Positions 9,509 through 17,838 of a stretch of 64,000 nucleotides of DNA are shown here, in pieces; the stretch's first letter is position 1; each line of letters starts with the position of its first letter. The notes under the pieces are model-generated. The model did no database searches. It was not told where the DNA came from and saw only the letters and a program-made list of their open reading frames with translations. Source of the stretch: Mitsuaria sp. GD03876. Its GTDB lineage: Bacteria; Pseudomonadota; Gammaproteobacteria; Burkholderiales; Burkholderiaceae_C. Position numbers and translations under genes: made by a program. Location of the stretch: positions 1-64,000 of the forward strand of contig NZ_JAOCCU010000014.1 in NCBI RefSeq assembly GCF_029840635.1, given 5' to 3'.

Positions 9509-10666
9509 TCAGTTCTCGTACTGCAACTGGATGACGCCATAGCGCTGCACATCCGAAGTTGGCGCGGTCCCGCGAGGCGGCTGCTGGTCGAGAGAAAACT
9601 CCCTGGAGCGCCAAACCTGGCCGTAGGTCAGCCGCCAACGGTCCAGGAAGCGCACCGAAAAGCCCATCGACAGGTCGCCGACGAACGCCCGACGCGAGAT
9701 GTAGCTGGGGTCCGGGAAGTCCCGGAAGGTATTGCCGTCGATGAAGATGTTGCGGGCCACCGCGCGGCCTTCGACGGCGGCGAAGACGTGCCAATCCCCC
9801 AGGCCGCGGCTGGACGCGGCCAACGGCTGCGCCTGCCGGTCCGAGGCGCGACGCCGCATCATCGTCGTGATGGCCGCAGGCGCGGGATCGAAGCTCGCGA
9901 ATCCGCCGAGCCCGGTCCCCACGCGCACATGGGTGCCGATCGCGACATGCGAGAACACGTTGCCCGCCACGATCCGCCCATAGGGCAAGGTGTCCACGTG
10001 GGTCGCGAGGCCGAGGCGATGCATTCGCGTGTAGCTGACCTGCAAAGTGGGTTCGTTGCGAAGCTGGTTGCCCCATCCCTCGGGCCGCGTCGCATCGATG
10101 AGCCGATGCCACGCCCGCTGCACCTTGCCGGCGCCGGCCGCCGGCCCGACCACACCGACGATGATGTCCAGGCTCTGCAGGCGGGACGCCTCGCCTCGCT
10201 CATCAGGTTGATCGGCCAGGTGGATGCGTTGCCCCAGGTAGAGCCAGCCGGCGTAAGCACGGTCGTAGGGATACGGTGTCGGGCGGCGCAATTCCTGCGG
10301 CGTGTACATGTTCTGTCCGCCGTGGAAGTCAGCGGCGACCCAGGCCTCGTCGTGATTGCAACGGCTCCACCGGCAGAGCAGGTCGCCGATCCAATGGGCG
10401 GACCTCGAGGACCAGGATCCGTCGTTCGCCTTGTTCAGCGACTGCATCGCGCCTGAGCGCACGACGCGCAAGCCATTGCTGTAGTAGCGGTCCGTCTGCC
10501 CCTTTGCGAAGAGGTCGTTCTCGACCTGGAACGACCAGGCGCCGTCGTCCGGGAACGCCGTCGTCGGATCCTCGGCGGCCGCGAGGCCGCAGACCATCAG
10601 CAGGACCAGCATCGCCCCCGTGCGAGCCGGGACGCGGGCCAGGCCGCGGCGGCGATCGCGGCGCAT
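9509..10666 (-). CDS. LpxR-like lipid A deacylase (DUF2219 family) outer-membrane protein
   Basis: This is a 385-residue protein with a hydrophobic N-terminal signal (residues ~15-31, ending AAA|E), followed by a beta-barrel pattern. The features WSFQVENDLFAKGQTDRYYSNGLR and YDRAYAGWLYLGQ match the LpxR family, calcium-dependent outer-membrane enzymes that remove the 3'-acyloxyacyl group from lipid A. The N-terminal Asn-Asp acidic pair and Tyr-Tyr-Ser-Asn-Gly stretch are the family hallmarks. The start ATG shares one base with the stop of the upstream lipoprotein gene (TGATG), and AGGAG lies nine bases upstream, so the two are probably translationally coupled. Function is inferred from the family. 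Confidence 0.8.
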   Translation of the reverse strand: MRRDRRRGLARVPARTGAMLVLLMVCGLAAAEDPTTAFPDDGAWSFQVENDLFAKGQTDRYYSNGLRVVRSGAMQSLNKANDGSWSSRSAHWIGDLLCRWSRCNHDEAWVAADFHGGQNMYTPQELRRPTPYPYDRAYAGWLYLGQRIHLADQPDERGEASRLQSLDIIVGVVGPAAGAGKVQRAWHRLIDATRPEGWGNQLRNEPTLQVSYTRMHRLGLATHVDTLPYGRIVAGNVFSHVAIGTHVRVGTGLGGFASFDPAPAAITTMMRRRASDRQAQPLAASSRGLGDWHVFAAVEGRAVARNIFIDGNTFRDFPDPSYISRRAFVGDLSMGFSVRFLDRWRLTYGQVWRSREFSLDQQPPRGTAPTSDVQRYGVIQLQYEN

Positions 10667-11760
10667 CAGGAAGCGCTCCTGAGGTTGCCGCATTGCAGGG
10701 CGTCGTAGGCGGCCGTGTCCTTCTTGTCCAGCGCCTCCCTGCACTTCTCGATCTGGAACCGCAGCATGTCCAGCCTGAGTTCCTTGATCGCCAGTTCCGT
10801 CTCCTTCGCGTTCCTGCTGCTGAACGCGTTGAACACGTTGCCGATGGCGGCGAAGTACGCCTCGAGGATGACCGCGGGGAACTTGAGCAGTGCCACCAGC
10901 TCGCCCTGGTCCGCCTGGGTGTAATTCGTGAGGGTGCCGTCCTGGAAAGTCATCTTGCCGTCGTTCTCGGCGAGCAAGGTGCGACCGAAGGGCAGGAGCA
11001 TCGTGGGCGATTCGTTGGGCACGAGAAGGACCCGTGTCGTCACCTGGCCGAGTGATGGGGTCTCGCCCGCTGGCGCGCCCGACGTCCGGTTGATCGCCCA
11101 CGCCGAGGCCAGATAGGGACGATTCACCCGGTAATACACGCCCGCGACCGACGCATCGCCGGGCGCAATCGCGGCGGCATTGTCTCGCGCTCCCTCCGGC
11201 CAGGAGTTCGCGCCAGTCATCCCGGTGCGTGCGATCCGAAACTGCACGTCGCCACCGCACACGGCCTGGGGCGCGTCCCCGCTCGTGGCCTCCAGGAAAA
11301 GAAACACGAGGATTCCGTCCCCGCAGGTCACCTCAGCGAGCTCGTCGGGCCTGCGGGCGAGCATCATCTTCGCCCCCTTGTCAACGGGATTCGGCGTGAC
11401 GGTGGCGAGCTCCGCGATCGCGTCTGTCGTCTTCGTGTTGGCGCTTCCCATCAGGCCGTTCTGCCCCACCACCACGCTCACTGTCGTCTTGCCGATCCAA
11501 TGCGGATTGAAACGCAGGCTGTAGGTATGAGACAGGTCCGCGAACGGTTCCGACGCCGACCATTCCAGCTTGGTGATGGCGCCTTGCGCCTTGGTCACCG
11601 TCAGCTGGAAGTACCGCATCGGCATGTAGTACGCGACCCCTCGGACGCGGTCGATATCCGTCTCCCGGCGACTCTCCAGGCCGGCGCAGCCAGCAAGAAG
11701 GGAGAACGCCAGCAGCGCGGGAAGCGGTGGCAGCAGCGAGCGAGGACTGGCGAGCGTCAT
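10666..11760 (-). CDS. Predicted lipoprotein of unknown function
   Basis: This is a 364-residue protein that I do not recognise. The N-terminus is a lipoprotein signal with lipobox LLAGC (Cys near residue 24). The mature part has Ig-like or beta-rich stretches (VTKAQGAITKLEWS, TTVSVVVGQNGLMG), two Cys residues that may pair, and a helical charged C-terminus (residues ~300-360, FSSRNAKETELAIKELRLD) that looks coiled-coil. It is coupled by a TGATG overlap to the LpxR-like gene, which suggests a shared envelope role. An in-frame extension upstream to 11934 exists, but it contains a fragment like the start of a DUF1801 gene and is not expected to be translated as part of this lipoprotein. Confidence 0.7.
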   Translation of the reverse strand: MTLASPRSLLPPLPALLAFSLLAGCAGLESRRETDIDRVRGVAYYMPMRYFQLTVTKAQGAITKLEWSASEPFADLSHTYSLRFNPHWIGKTTVSVVVGQNGLMGSANTKTTDAIAELATVTPNPVDKGAKMMLARRPDELAEVTCGDGILVFLFLEATSGDAPQAVCGGDVQFRIARTGMTGANSWPEGARDNAAAIAPGDASVAGVYYRVNRPYLASAWAINRTSGAPAGETPSLGQVTTRVLLVPNESPTMLLPFGRTLLAENDGKMTFQDGTLTNYTQADQGELVALLKFPAVILEAYFAAIGNVFNAFSSRNAKETELAIKELRLDMLRFQIEKCREALDKKDTAAYDALQCGNLRSAS

Positions 11761-12060
11761 GGCGTTGTCCGGTTGCCCATCCAGGCTAGACCTGCCCCCG
11801 CCCGTCGTCATCGTATGGATTGAGGAGCCGTCCCGACCCCAGTTGCCCAGCTCGGCGATGCGGGCGTCGATCAACCAGATGCGAAAGGCATGCGTCGATA
11901 GAAGCAACCCTTCGATGGTGCGACCAGTCTTCATTCATATGCTCGGTCGCCACTTGCAAGGGAGCAACATGAAGACATTGAGAGGCTTCGCCGGCATGGT
12001 GTTTCGCGCCGGTGCGTCCGCGAGCCGTTCGAGCCCTGTCTGCCGGAGGACTTCTGATCA
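11761..12060. other. Divergent intergenic region with a gene remnant and a small reading frame
   Basis: These 300 bases separate the minus-strand lipoprotein gene from the plus-strand hypothetical gene at 12061. They hold a 34-base segment (11839-11872) 32/34 identical to the 5' part of the DUF1801 gene at 13381-13414, and a short plus-strand reading frame at 11969. No clear -35/-10 pair was found by eye. Confidence 0.6.
11839..11872 (-). pseudogene. Short remnant resembling the 5' end of a DUF1801 gene
   Basis: On the minus strand this segment reads IDARIAELGNW, nearly the same as IDARIAELGDW in the intact DUF1801 protein encoded about 1.5 kb away in the same orientation. The DNA matches at 32 of 34 positions. 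No further DUF1801 sequence is visible on either side, so it looks like a relic of duplication or recombination. Confidence 0.5.
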
Positions 12061-12073
12061 GTGCAGCGGATGA
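11969..12073 (+). CDS. Possible 34-residue small protein or leader peptide
   Basis: A short frame starts MKTLRGFAGMVFRAG and ends 13 bases inside the downstream hypothetical gene. It is preceded by a good Shine-Dalgarno (AAGGGAG, four bases before ATG), better than those of many real genes here. It has a basic N-terminus but no convincing hydrophobic core. It could be a leader peptide coupling translation to the next gene, or chance. Confidence 0.3.
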   Translation: MKTLRGFAGMVFRAGASASRSSPVCRRTSDQCSG

Positions 12074-12960
12074 GACGACGCTCATGGGCCTTCGCGGCTC
12101 TTTCGACGGCCATGGTCGTGGTGGCGATCCTCAGCTTCACGCGGGATGCCAACCACGATCGTGTCGCCGTTCAGCTTGCGCGGAATGCCGCCGCAACTGC
12201 ACCGGCACATTCGAGCTCGGTGTCCATCGCCCCCGCCGCATCCGCACCCGCGAGCGGCATGCCGACGCGCGCGCTGCCGGGTTCATGGCCGATCGATCCG
12301 GATCGAAGCCGCCTCTCGGACCTGCTGGAAGGCGCGGCCAATTCGGCGGACGACTACGACCGGTGGGTGGCCATGCGGATTTCGGCCCTCTGCGTGTCAT
12401 TGCCCGATCGACCGGTCTCGGACGAATCTGTGGCGGTCAGCGTCAGCGGCTCGGAAGCGCGCAAGCGCGCGGTCGCGACGGCAGCGAGGGCGGCACATGA
12501 GCGGCTGCAGCGGTTCTGTGCCTCCGGGGACGGCCAGGACTACCTGGCAGGCGTCCGAAGCAAGCGATTCCAGTTGGGCGCGATCGGTCCCAACAGCCGC
12601 ACGACGACATCGGGGAGCCCGTCGGAGCGACTTCAATGGCTGCCGGTCGTTCTCGCCTCTCCACAGCGCTATGCCGCGTCCGCGGAGTTGTGGATCGAAG
12701 AGATCGCGTCTCGCTCGCTTCCGGTCGAGTTGCGCGGCAACGCCGATGCCACCGCATTCGTCGTGGAGGAACTCTCCACCCGCTTGCTTGGCGGCACCTC
12801 GGCGGCTTCAGTCACCGCGCTGAGTCGCTGCGCCGTCCAGTTGCGGTGCGCCGGGCTCAGCGGACTCAATCCGGAGCAACAGCTGGCGGCCCAGGCCGCC
12901 GTGGATCGGATCGAAGACGACGTCCGCCACCAGCGATGGGAAGCGCTCTCCGCCCACTGA
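12061..12960 (+). CDS. Hypothetical membrane-anchored protein
   Basis: This is a 299-residue protein from a GTG start, with a second possible start (ATG at 12070). GGAGGA lies about ten bases before the GTG. The N-terminus MRRRSWAFAALSTAMVVVAILSF is a basic stretch plus one transmembrane or signal-anchor helix. A low-complexity Ala/Ser/Pro linker follows (~45-70), then a helical Ala-rich domain with four Cys residues (in ALCVSL, RFCASG, SRCAV and LRCAG) that could form disulfides in the periplasm. I do not recognise the family. Codon use is slightly less GC-biased than in the neighbours, as it is in the adjacent lipoprotein and LpxR-like genes. Confidence 0.55.
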   Translation: MQRMRRRSWAFAALSTAMVVVAILSFTRDANHDRVAVQLARNAAATAPAHSSSVSIAPAASAPASGMPTRALPGSWPIDPDRSRLSDLLEGAANSADDYDRWVAMRISALCVSLPDRPVSDESVAVSVSGSEARKRAVATAARAAHERLQRFCASGDGQDYLAGVRSKRFQLGAIGPNSRTTTSGSPSERLQWLPVVLASPQRYAASAELWIEEIASRSLPVELRGNADATAFVVEELSTRLLGGTSAASVTALSRCAVQLRCAGLSGLNPEQQLAAQAAVDRIEDDVRHQRWEALSAH

Positions 12961-13041
12961 CATGGGGTGGACCATGGCCATCCGAGGTAGAGGACGTGCG
13001 ACGCGCCATGCATCTGTTCGATGCCCGGCGCGCCGTGCGCC

Positions 13042-13461
13042 TTACGTGGCCTTCGCCTTCTTCGCCTTCGCCCCCGCGTCATTCAGCGCCGCGGCGGCCT
13101 TGAACAGCGCCTTCAACGCCGCCTCGTCGATCTTGTCGCCCTGGCGGATGTCGATGGCGCGGCGTGCGTTGCCGTCCAGGCTGGAATTGAACAGCTTGGC
13201 CGGATCCGCCAGCTTCGCGCCCTTCGCGAAGGTCATCTTCACGACCTCCTTGTAGGTCTCGCCGGTGCAGATCTGGCCGTTGCTCTCCCACACCGGCGTG
13301 CCCCGCCACTTCCACGTCTCCTCGACGCCGGGCACCGCCTCCTTCATCAGCCGACGCAGCCGCGCCAGCATCTCCCCGCGCCAGTCGCCCAGCTCGGCGA
13401 TGCGGGCATCGATCTTCTCGGCGGCATTGACGGCATCGGCCGTCGCGGTCGTGGTGGGCAT
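13042..13461 (-). CDS. DUF1801 domain protein
   Basis: This is a 139-residue soluble protein of the DUF1801 (YdhG-like) family. The family core is clear: IDARIAELGDWRGEML near residues 17-32, EETWKWRGTPVW near 46-57, and the Lys-rich segment KMTFAKGAKL near 73-82. Family members have no firm biochemical role. They are often found beside VOC/glyoxalase-like genes and AraC regulators, exactly the arrangement seen here (AraC, VOC, DUF1801 on the minus strand, 13-base gap to the VOC gene). The C-terminus is Lys/Ala-rich. Co-transcription with the VOC gene is likely. Confidence 0.8.
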   Translation of the reverse strand: MPTTTATADAVNAAEKIDARIAELGDWRGEMLARLRRLMKEAVPGVEETWKWRGTPVWESNGQICTGETYKEVVKMTFAKGAKLADPAKLFNSSLDGNARRAIDIRQGDKIDEAALKALFKAAAALNDAGAKAKKAKAT

Positions 13462-13474
13462 GCGCGGCCTCCGC

Positions 13475-13888
13475 TCAGTTCTTCAGTTGCTGGATACGGA
13501 TCATGTTGCCCGCCGGGTCGCGCACGCCGAAGTCGCGCACGCCATAGGGCTGGTCGGTGGGCTCCTGCACGATCTCCGCGTCGCGCGACTGCAGCCGCTC
13601 GAAGGTCGCGTCCAGGTCCTTCGCCCCGAGCAGCAGCATCGCGAAGGTGCCCTTGGCCATCATCTCGGCGATGGTGCGCTTCTCCTCGTCGGTGACGCCG
13701 GGCGTGGCGTTCGGCGGGAACAGCACGATCGAGGTCTCCGGCTTGCCCTTGGGCCCGATCGTGATCCAGCGGTTGCCGCCGAAGGCGACGTCCTTGCGGA
13801 TCTCGAAATCCAGGCCGTCGCGGTAGAAGGCCAGCGAGGCCTCGGGGTCGGTGTGCGGCAGGAAGGTCGAGTGGATGGTGATGTCCAT
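13475..13888 (-). CDS. VOC family (glyoxalase/bleomycin-resistance-like) protein
   Basis: This is a 137-residue vicinal-oxygen-chelate fold protein. The N-terminal module has FLPHTDPEASLAFYRDGLDFE and the C-terminal module ends FGVRDPAGNMIRIQQL, the usual paired beta-alpha-beta-beta-beta pattern. Candidate metal ligands are few (one His near residue 12 and a Gln/Arg-rich C-terminal strand), so catalysis cannot be assumed. Start 13888 is preferred because GGAG lies seven bases upstream, while the TTG four codons earlier would overlap it. It lies between an AraC regulator and a DUF1801 gene, a combination common in proteobacteria, where the regulator may control both small proteins. Confidence 0.8.
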   Translation of the reverse strand: MDITIHSTFLPHTDPEASLAFYRDGLDFEIRKDVAFGGNRWITIGPKGKPETSIVLFPPNATPGVTDEEKRTIAEMMAKGTFAMLLLGAKDLDATFERLQSRDAEIVQEPTDQPYGVRDFGVRDPAGNMIRIQQLKN

Positions 13889-13966
13889 GTCAGTCTCCAA
13901 AAGTGAGGTATCGATCGCTGAGGTCGGCGGCCGTCGCCGCCGGGATCCGGTCCCATGCGGCGCAGT

Positions 13967-14419
13967 CTAGGTCGACGACTTTTCCGGCGCTTCTCGATTC
14001 CTGATCGGTCGCGTCACCTGCCGCGCGACGCAGGACGGGATGCCCTCGGCCTCCGCGGCGTTGTCGCGCCGGTACACGCTCGGCGACACGCCGACCAGCT
14101 CGGTGAACCGGGTGCTGAAGGTGCCCAGCGACGCGCAACCCACCTCGAAGCAGACCTCGGTCACGCTCAGGTCGCCCCGGCGCAGCAGCGCCATCGCGCG
14201 CTCGATGCGCCGCGTCATCAGGTAGGCATAGACGGACTCGCCGTAGGCGAGCCGGAACTGCCGGCTCAGGTGCCCCGCCGACATGTGCACGCCCTGCGCC
14301 AGCGCCTCCACGTCCAGCGGCTGGGCGTACTCGCGGTCGATGCGGTCGCGCACGCGGCGCAGGCGCGCCAAATCGCGCAGGCGGGTGTCGGGGGTGTCGG
14401 CAGTCGGGGCGGCGGGCAT
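13967..14419 (-). CDS. AraC family transcriptional regulator, HTH only
   Basis: This is a 150-residue protein with only the AraC-type DNA-binding module: two helix-turn-helix motifs (ALAQGVHMSAGHLSRQFRLAYG and VTEVCFEVGCASLGTFSTRF) joined by the family's linker helix, ending in GVSPSVYRRD. There is no sensor domain of the usual size, since the N-terminal ~20 residues are a short Pro/Asp-rich tail. It lies upstream of, and on the same strand as, the VOC and DUF1801 genes, with a gap of about 78 bases, so it probably regulates them. The effector is unknown. Confidence 0.85.
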   Translation of the reverse strand: MPAAPTADTPDTRLRDLARLRRVRDRIDREYAQPLDVEALAQGVHMSAGHLSRQFRLAYGESVYAYLMTRRIERAMALLRRGDLSVTEVCFEVGCASLGTFSTRFTELVGVSPSVYRRDNAAEAEGIPSCVARQVTRPIRNREAPEKSST

Positions 14420-14525
14420 CGCGGCATCCTACCCAGCCCCCCAGGAGGGAACCGGGCTGAAACCTCGGGACGATCCCGGAGAACGGGGATGCCGGAAGTC
14501 AGCCGACCGCGCCGGGATGGCCGTG

Positions 14526-16028
14526 TCAGAACAGCGCGCGCCGCACCGCCTGCGAGTAACCGGCCTGGAAGCCGCCGCCCGAGGGCGCCGTCGCGGGCGC
14601 GCTCGGCGGCGCATCGCCGATCTCCCGCGCCGCTTCGGGCTCGCGGGCCTGCGGCGGGGGCGCAGAGCCCGGATGCATGTCGCAACGCAGCTCCAGGCCC
14701 GGCGTGCGCCGATGCGCGCTCAGCCGCCAGCCATGTGCCGCGGCGATCTCGGTGCAGATCGCCAGCCCGAGGCCGGCGCCCTGCTCCCGGCGGTCGGCGC
14801 CGCGCCAGAAGCGCTCGAAGATGCGCGGCAGGTCCTGCTCCGCCACGCCCTTGCCCTGGTCCGACACCGAGAAGCCCTCCGGACCGGCCGTCAGCGTGAC
14901 GACGCTGTCCGGCGGGCTGTGCTGGATCGCGTTCTCCAGCAGGTTCTTCAGCAGCGTGAACAGCCCGCCGCGGTCGGCCTGCCAGAAGCGCAGCGACGGG
15001 CTCAGCCGCAGCCCCAGCGTCACGCCGCGGCGCGCGGCCACCCGCTCCATGAAGTCGAAGACCTCGCGCACGGCAGGCCGGGGATCGATGGACTCGACGC
15101 GGTAGTTGCGCTGCTCGCTCGCCTCGGCCAGCAGCAACAGCTGCTGCACCTGGCGCGCGACGCGGTCGACGTCCTCCAGGATCTGCTCGCGCCAGACGCC
15201 GGGCTCAGCCAGCTCCACCTGGGCGCGGATCAGCGCCAGCGGCGTCTTCAGTTCATGCGCGGCATTCGACAGGAAGGCCTGCTGCGTCTTGAAGCCGCCC
15301 TGCAAGCGGTCCAGCGCGGCGTTGAAGGCTTCCACCAGCGGCCGCAGCTCGCGCGGCTGGTCGGCGGCGGGCAGCCGCTCGGCCAGCGTGCGCGGCGAGA
15401 TCCGCCGCGCGGTGCTGGAGGCCGTGCGCACCGGCTGCAGCGCCTGGCGCAGCGCTAGGTGCAGCGTCACCAGGAACACCAGCACGAAGGTCGCGCCCAG
15501 CGCCAGCATCCCTTGCTTCAGCACGTCGAAGCCGATGGACTCCCGCATGCTCAGCACGATGCGGTCGGTGAAGGCGAACTGCACGTACCAGCGCCGGCCG
15601 GCATGGTCGTAGGGCACGGTGGCGCCGTGCAGCGCGATGCCGTTCCGAGTGAAGACGAAGGACTGCCGCACCGGCTCGAACAGCCGGCCATCGCGCACGA
15701 TCACCGCGTCCACGCCGTCGGTGGCGTAGGCGACGTGGCCATCGACATCGGCCACGCGCAGCATCACCTCGGAGCGCAGGCTTTCAAAGAGCCAGGGCTC
15801 GATCTTCTCGTCGATGCCGACGGGCCAGCCGCGCGCGTCGAAGCGCAGATGCCGGGCCAGCGCCTCGCCGTTGTCCTCGATCTGGTCGCGCAGCACCCAG
15901 CGCGTAAACGGTTCCCAGAACACGGTGGAAGCCGCGCCCACGAGCACCGCGCTCAGCGCCATGCTGGCGGCGAAGACCGCCAGCACCCGGTTGCGCAGGC
16001 TATTCGGCCATCGCATCTTGAAGCGCAT
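14526..16028 (-). CDS. Sensor histidine kinase, two-component system
   Basis: This is a 500-residue membrane kinase. It has TM1 at ~14-34 (VLAVFAASMALSAVLVGAAS), a periplasmic sensor domain at ~35-180, TM2 at ~185-205 (MLALGATFVLVFLVTLHLAL), a HAMP-like linker, a HisKA with phospho-acceptor His in NAAHELKTPL, and HATPase boxes LLENAIQH, DQGKGV and GAGLGLAI. A Pro/Ala-rich tail of about 50 residues follows the ATPase domain. The start at 16028 is chosen because AGGAA lies upstream, and an ATG four codons later is possible. It overlaps the 3' end of its response regulator gene by 29 bases, so translation is coupled. The signal is unknown, but a MipA/OmpV gene precedes the regulator. Confidence 0.9.
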   Translation of the reverse strand: MRFKMRWPNSLRNRVLAVFAASMALSAVLVGAASTVFWEPFTRWVLRDQIEDNGEALARHLRFDARGWPVGIDEKIEPWLFESLRSEVMLRVADVDGHVAYATDGVDAVIVRDGRLFEPVRQSFVFTRNGIALHGATVPYDHAGRRWYVQFAFTDRIVLSMRESIGFDVLKQGMLALGATFVLVFLVTLHLALRQALQPVRTASSTARRISPRTLAERLPAADQPRELRPLVEAFNAALDRLQGGFKTQQAFLSNAAHELKTPLALIRAQVELAEPGVWREQILEDVDRVARQVQQLLLLAEASEQRNYRVESIDPRPAVREVFDFMERVAARRGVTLGLRLSPSLRFWQADRGGLFTLLKNLLENAIQHSPPDSVVTLTAGPEGFSVSDQGKGVAEQDLPRIFERFWRGADRREQGAGLGLAICTEIAAAHGWRLSAHRRTPGLELRCDMHPGSAPPPQAREPEAAREIGDAPPSAPATAPSGGGFQAGYSQAVRRALF

Positions 16029-16683
16029 ACCCGTGGTTCCTGAGGTTGACGATGCGCAGCCCCGAGCCGAGCGAGGCCAGCTTCTTGCGCAGCCGGTGCA
16101 GCGCGACGTCCAGCGCATTGGGCGTCACCGCGTCGGACAGCCCCCAGGCCGCGGCCTCGAGGGCGGCCCGGCGCACGGTGCGGCCCTGCTGCTGCACCAG
16201 CGTGATCGCGATCTGCAGTTCCGCCGGGGCCAGCGCCACCGACACCTCGCCGCGCCGCAGCAGCGCTTCCTCCACGACCACCTCCACGTCGCCGTAGACG
16301 GCGCGCGGCGGCCGCACCGCGGCCGGGCGCCGCATCAGCGCGCGGACGCGGGCGACCAGCTCCTCCATCGGGAACGGCTTGGCGAGGTAGTCGTCCGCGC
16401 CCGATTCGAGGCCCTCGATCCGGTCGTGCAGCGCGTCGCGCGCGGTGAGCATCAGGCACGGCGTGCCTTGATGCTCGGCGCGCAGGCGCTTGACCAGGGT
16501 CAGCCCATCGCCATCCGGCAGCCCGCGGTCGACCACCAGCGCGGCGTAGCCCACCTCGCGATGGGCGACCCAGGCGGCCTCCATCGCGTGGAAGACATCG
16601 GTCGGGATGCCGGCGGCCTGCAGGGCCTGCCGGATCAGTCCGGCGAGCCGGACATGGTCCTCGACCAGGGCGATTCGATTCAT
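16000..16683 (-). CDS. OmpR/PhoB-family response regulator
   Basis: This is a 227-residue protein: an N-terminal receiver (acidic pocket near VEDH, phospho-acceptor Asp in LVVDRGLPDGDG, switch Thr in MLTARD, Lys in AKPF), then a winged-helix DNA-binding domain (~130-222, ending VNLRNHGYAL). It pairs with the kinase gene that overlaps its end. It lies 12 bases downstream of the MipA/OmpV gene, giving an apparent mipA-RR-HK operon and suggesting that the two-component system controls that outer-membrane protein and its own expression. Confidence 0.92.
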   Translation of the reverse strand: MNRIALVEDHVRLAGLIRQALQAAGIPTDVFHAMEAAWVAHREVGYAALVVDRGLPDGDGLTLVKRLRAEHQGTPCLMLTARDALHDRIEGLESGADDYLAKPFPMEELVARVRALMRRPAAVRPPRAVYGDVEVVVEEALLRRGEVSVALAPAELQIAITLVQQQGRTVRRAALEAAAWGLSDAVTPNALDVALHRLRKKLASLGSGLRIVNLRNHGYALQDAMAE

Positions 16684-16694
16684 GGAGGGCGGGA

Positions 16695-17558
16695 TCAGAA
16701 GCGGTACAGGTAGCCGAGCGCGACGCGCGAGGTGTTCTTGCGCGACACGATGGGGCTCTGCCGGATCTCGTCGGGCAGGCGCGTGACACTAGCATCGATG
16801 AACACCACATGCCTGCGGGCGATCGCGTAATCCACACGCAATCCCAGCTCGGTGGTCATGGCGGACTCGCCGGTGTACAGCGCACGGCCGGGCGCGACCT
16901 CATGGGCGCGGACGCCGTAGTAGTAGTCGACGTACTTCTTGTCGAGCCACTGCGCCTTGACCCGCGGCCTCACGCCGAACTCGCCGACGCCGAAGCGGTG
17001 CTCGGCCTGCAGGCTGAGCTTCTGGCCCTTGCTCTCGCTGGAGACGTCGCTCAGCCATTCGGCGCCGAGCTCGACCCAGGGGGTGGTCCAGGTCAGCGCG
17101 CCGCCGCCCAGGAACGAGGCCTTGCGCTTGTCCATGCCGGCCAGCAGCGGCGAGTCGCTGGCCTTGTAGCCCTCGTCGTCGTACTTCAGGCGCAGGCTGG
17201 CGCTCAGGCTGTTGCCCGGGGCGAACTGATGGCGCCACAGCTTGGCGTCGGCGCTGCCGCCGGCCAGGCGGAACCAGCGGTTCTCGACGTAGAGGACGGG
17301 GATCACGCTGTTCTTGCGGTCGGCCTCGGCGTAAGGCCGCTGGCGGCTGGCGAAGCCGATGCCCAGGCCCCATTGGGTGGAGGACGACACCTCGGGATCG
17401 GCATCGCCGAAGGCCTGCGCGCGGACCGGCGCGGCGAGCGCGGCCAGCGACAGCGCGAGCAGCGCGGCGCCGAGGCGCACGGGATGGACGGGGATGGTCG
17501 AGCGGGGCGCGGGGACGTGGGAAAGCACGGTGGACAGAGGCGACAGAGAGGCGGCCAT
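16695..17558 (-). CDS. MipA/OmpV family outer-membrane protein
   Basis: This is a 287-residue protein with an N-terminal signal region (residues ~1-49, long basic n-region, cleaved near VRAQA), followed by alternating beta strands ending in the outer-membrane signature ALGYLYRF. The segment QWGLGIGFASRQRPYAEADRKNSVIPVLYVENRWFRL is typical of the family. Members act as outer-membrane channels or murein-hydrolase scaffolds (MipA binds MltA and PBP1b in E. coli), and the role here is unproven. GGAG lies nine bases before ATG. The two-component genes follow directly. Confidence 0.85.
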   Translation of the reverse strand: MAASLSPLSTVLSHVPAPRSTIPVHPVRLGAALLALSLAALAAPVRAQAFGDADPEVSSSTQWGLGIGFASRQRPYAEADRKNSVIPVLYVENRWFRLAGGSADAKLWRHQFAPGNSLSASLRLKYDDEGYKASDSPLLAGMDKRKASFLGGGALTWTTPWVELGAEWLSDVSSESKGQKLSLQAEHRFGVGEFGVRPRVKAQWLDKKYVDYYYGVRAHEVAPGRALYTGESAMTTELGLRVDYAIARRHVVFIDASVTRLPDEIRQSPIVSRKNTSRVALGYLYRF

Positions 17559-17838
17559 CGAGGCAACTCCAAGTGAAGACGGGGCGGATGGTCCGGGCGG
17601 TCGACTTACCCGCGTCTTACCGGGAGGGGCTGGGAGGCCCGATCCGTCCATGGCCGCGTCACGAGTCGCACAAGGTATAAATCGCCCCGAAAAATGCTGA
17701 TGGGTCTCCTCGCGCGCCGCTTCCGGCGGCGTCTCCAAGGAGGACCACATCGATGGACTCGAGATCCCCCGCCAAATGTTGAAAGCCGTCCTCTCAGGTG
17801 TGCGCTCGTTGTCGTTGCGTCGGCGTCAGAGGGATCTG

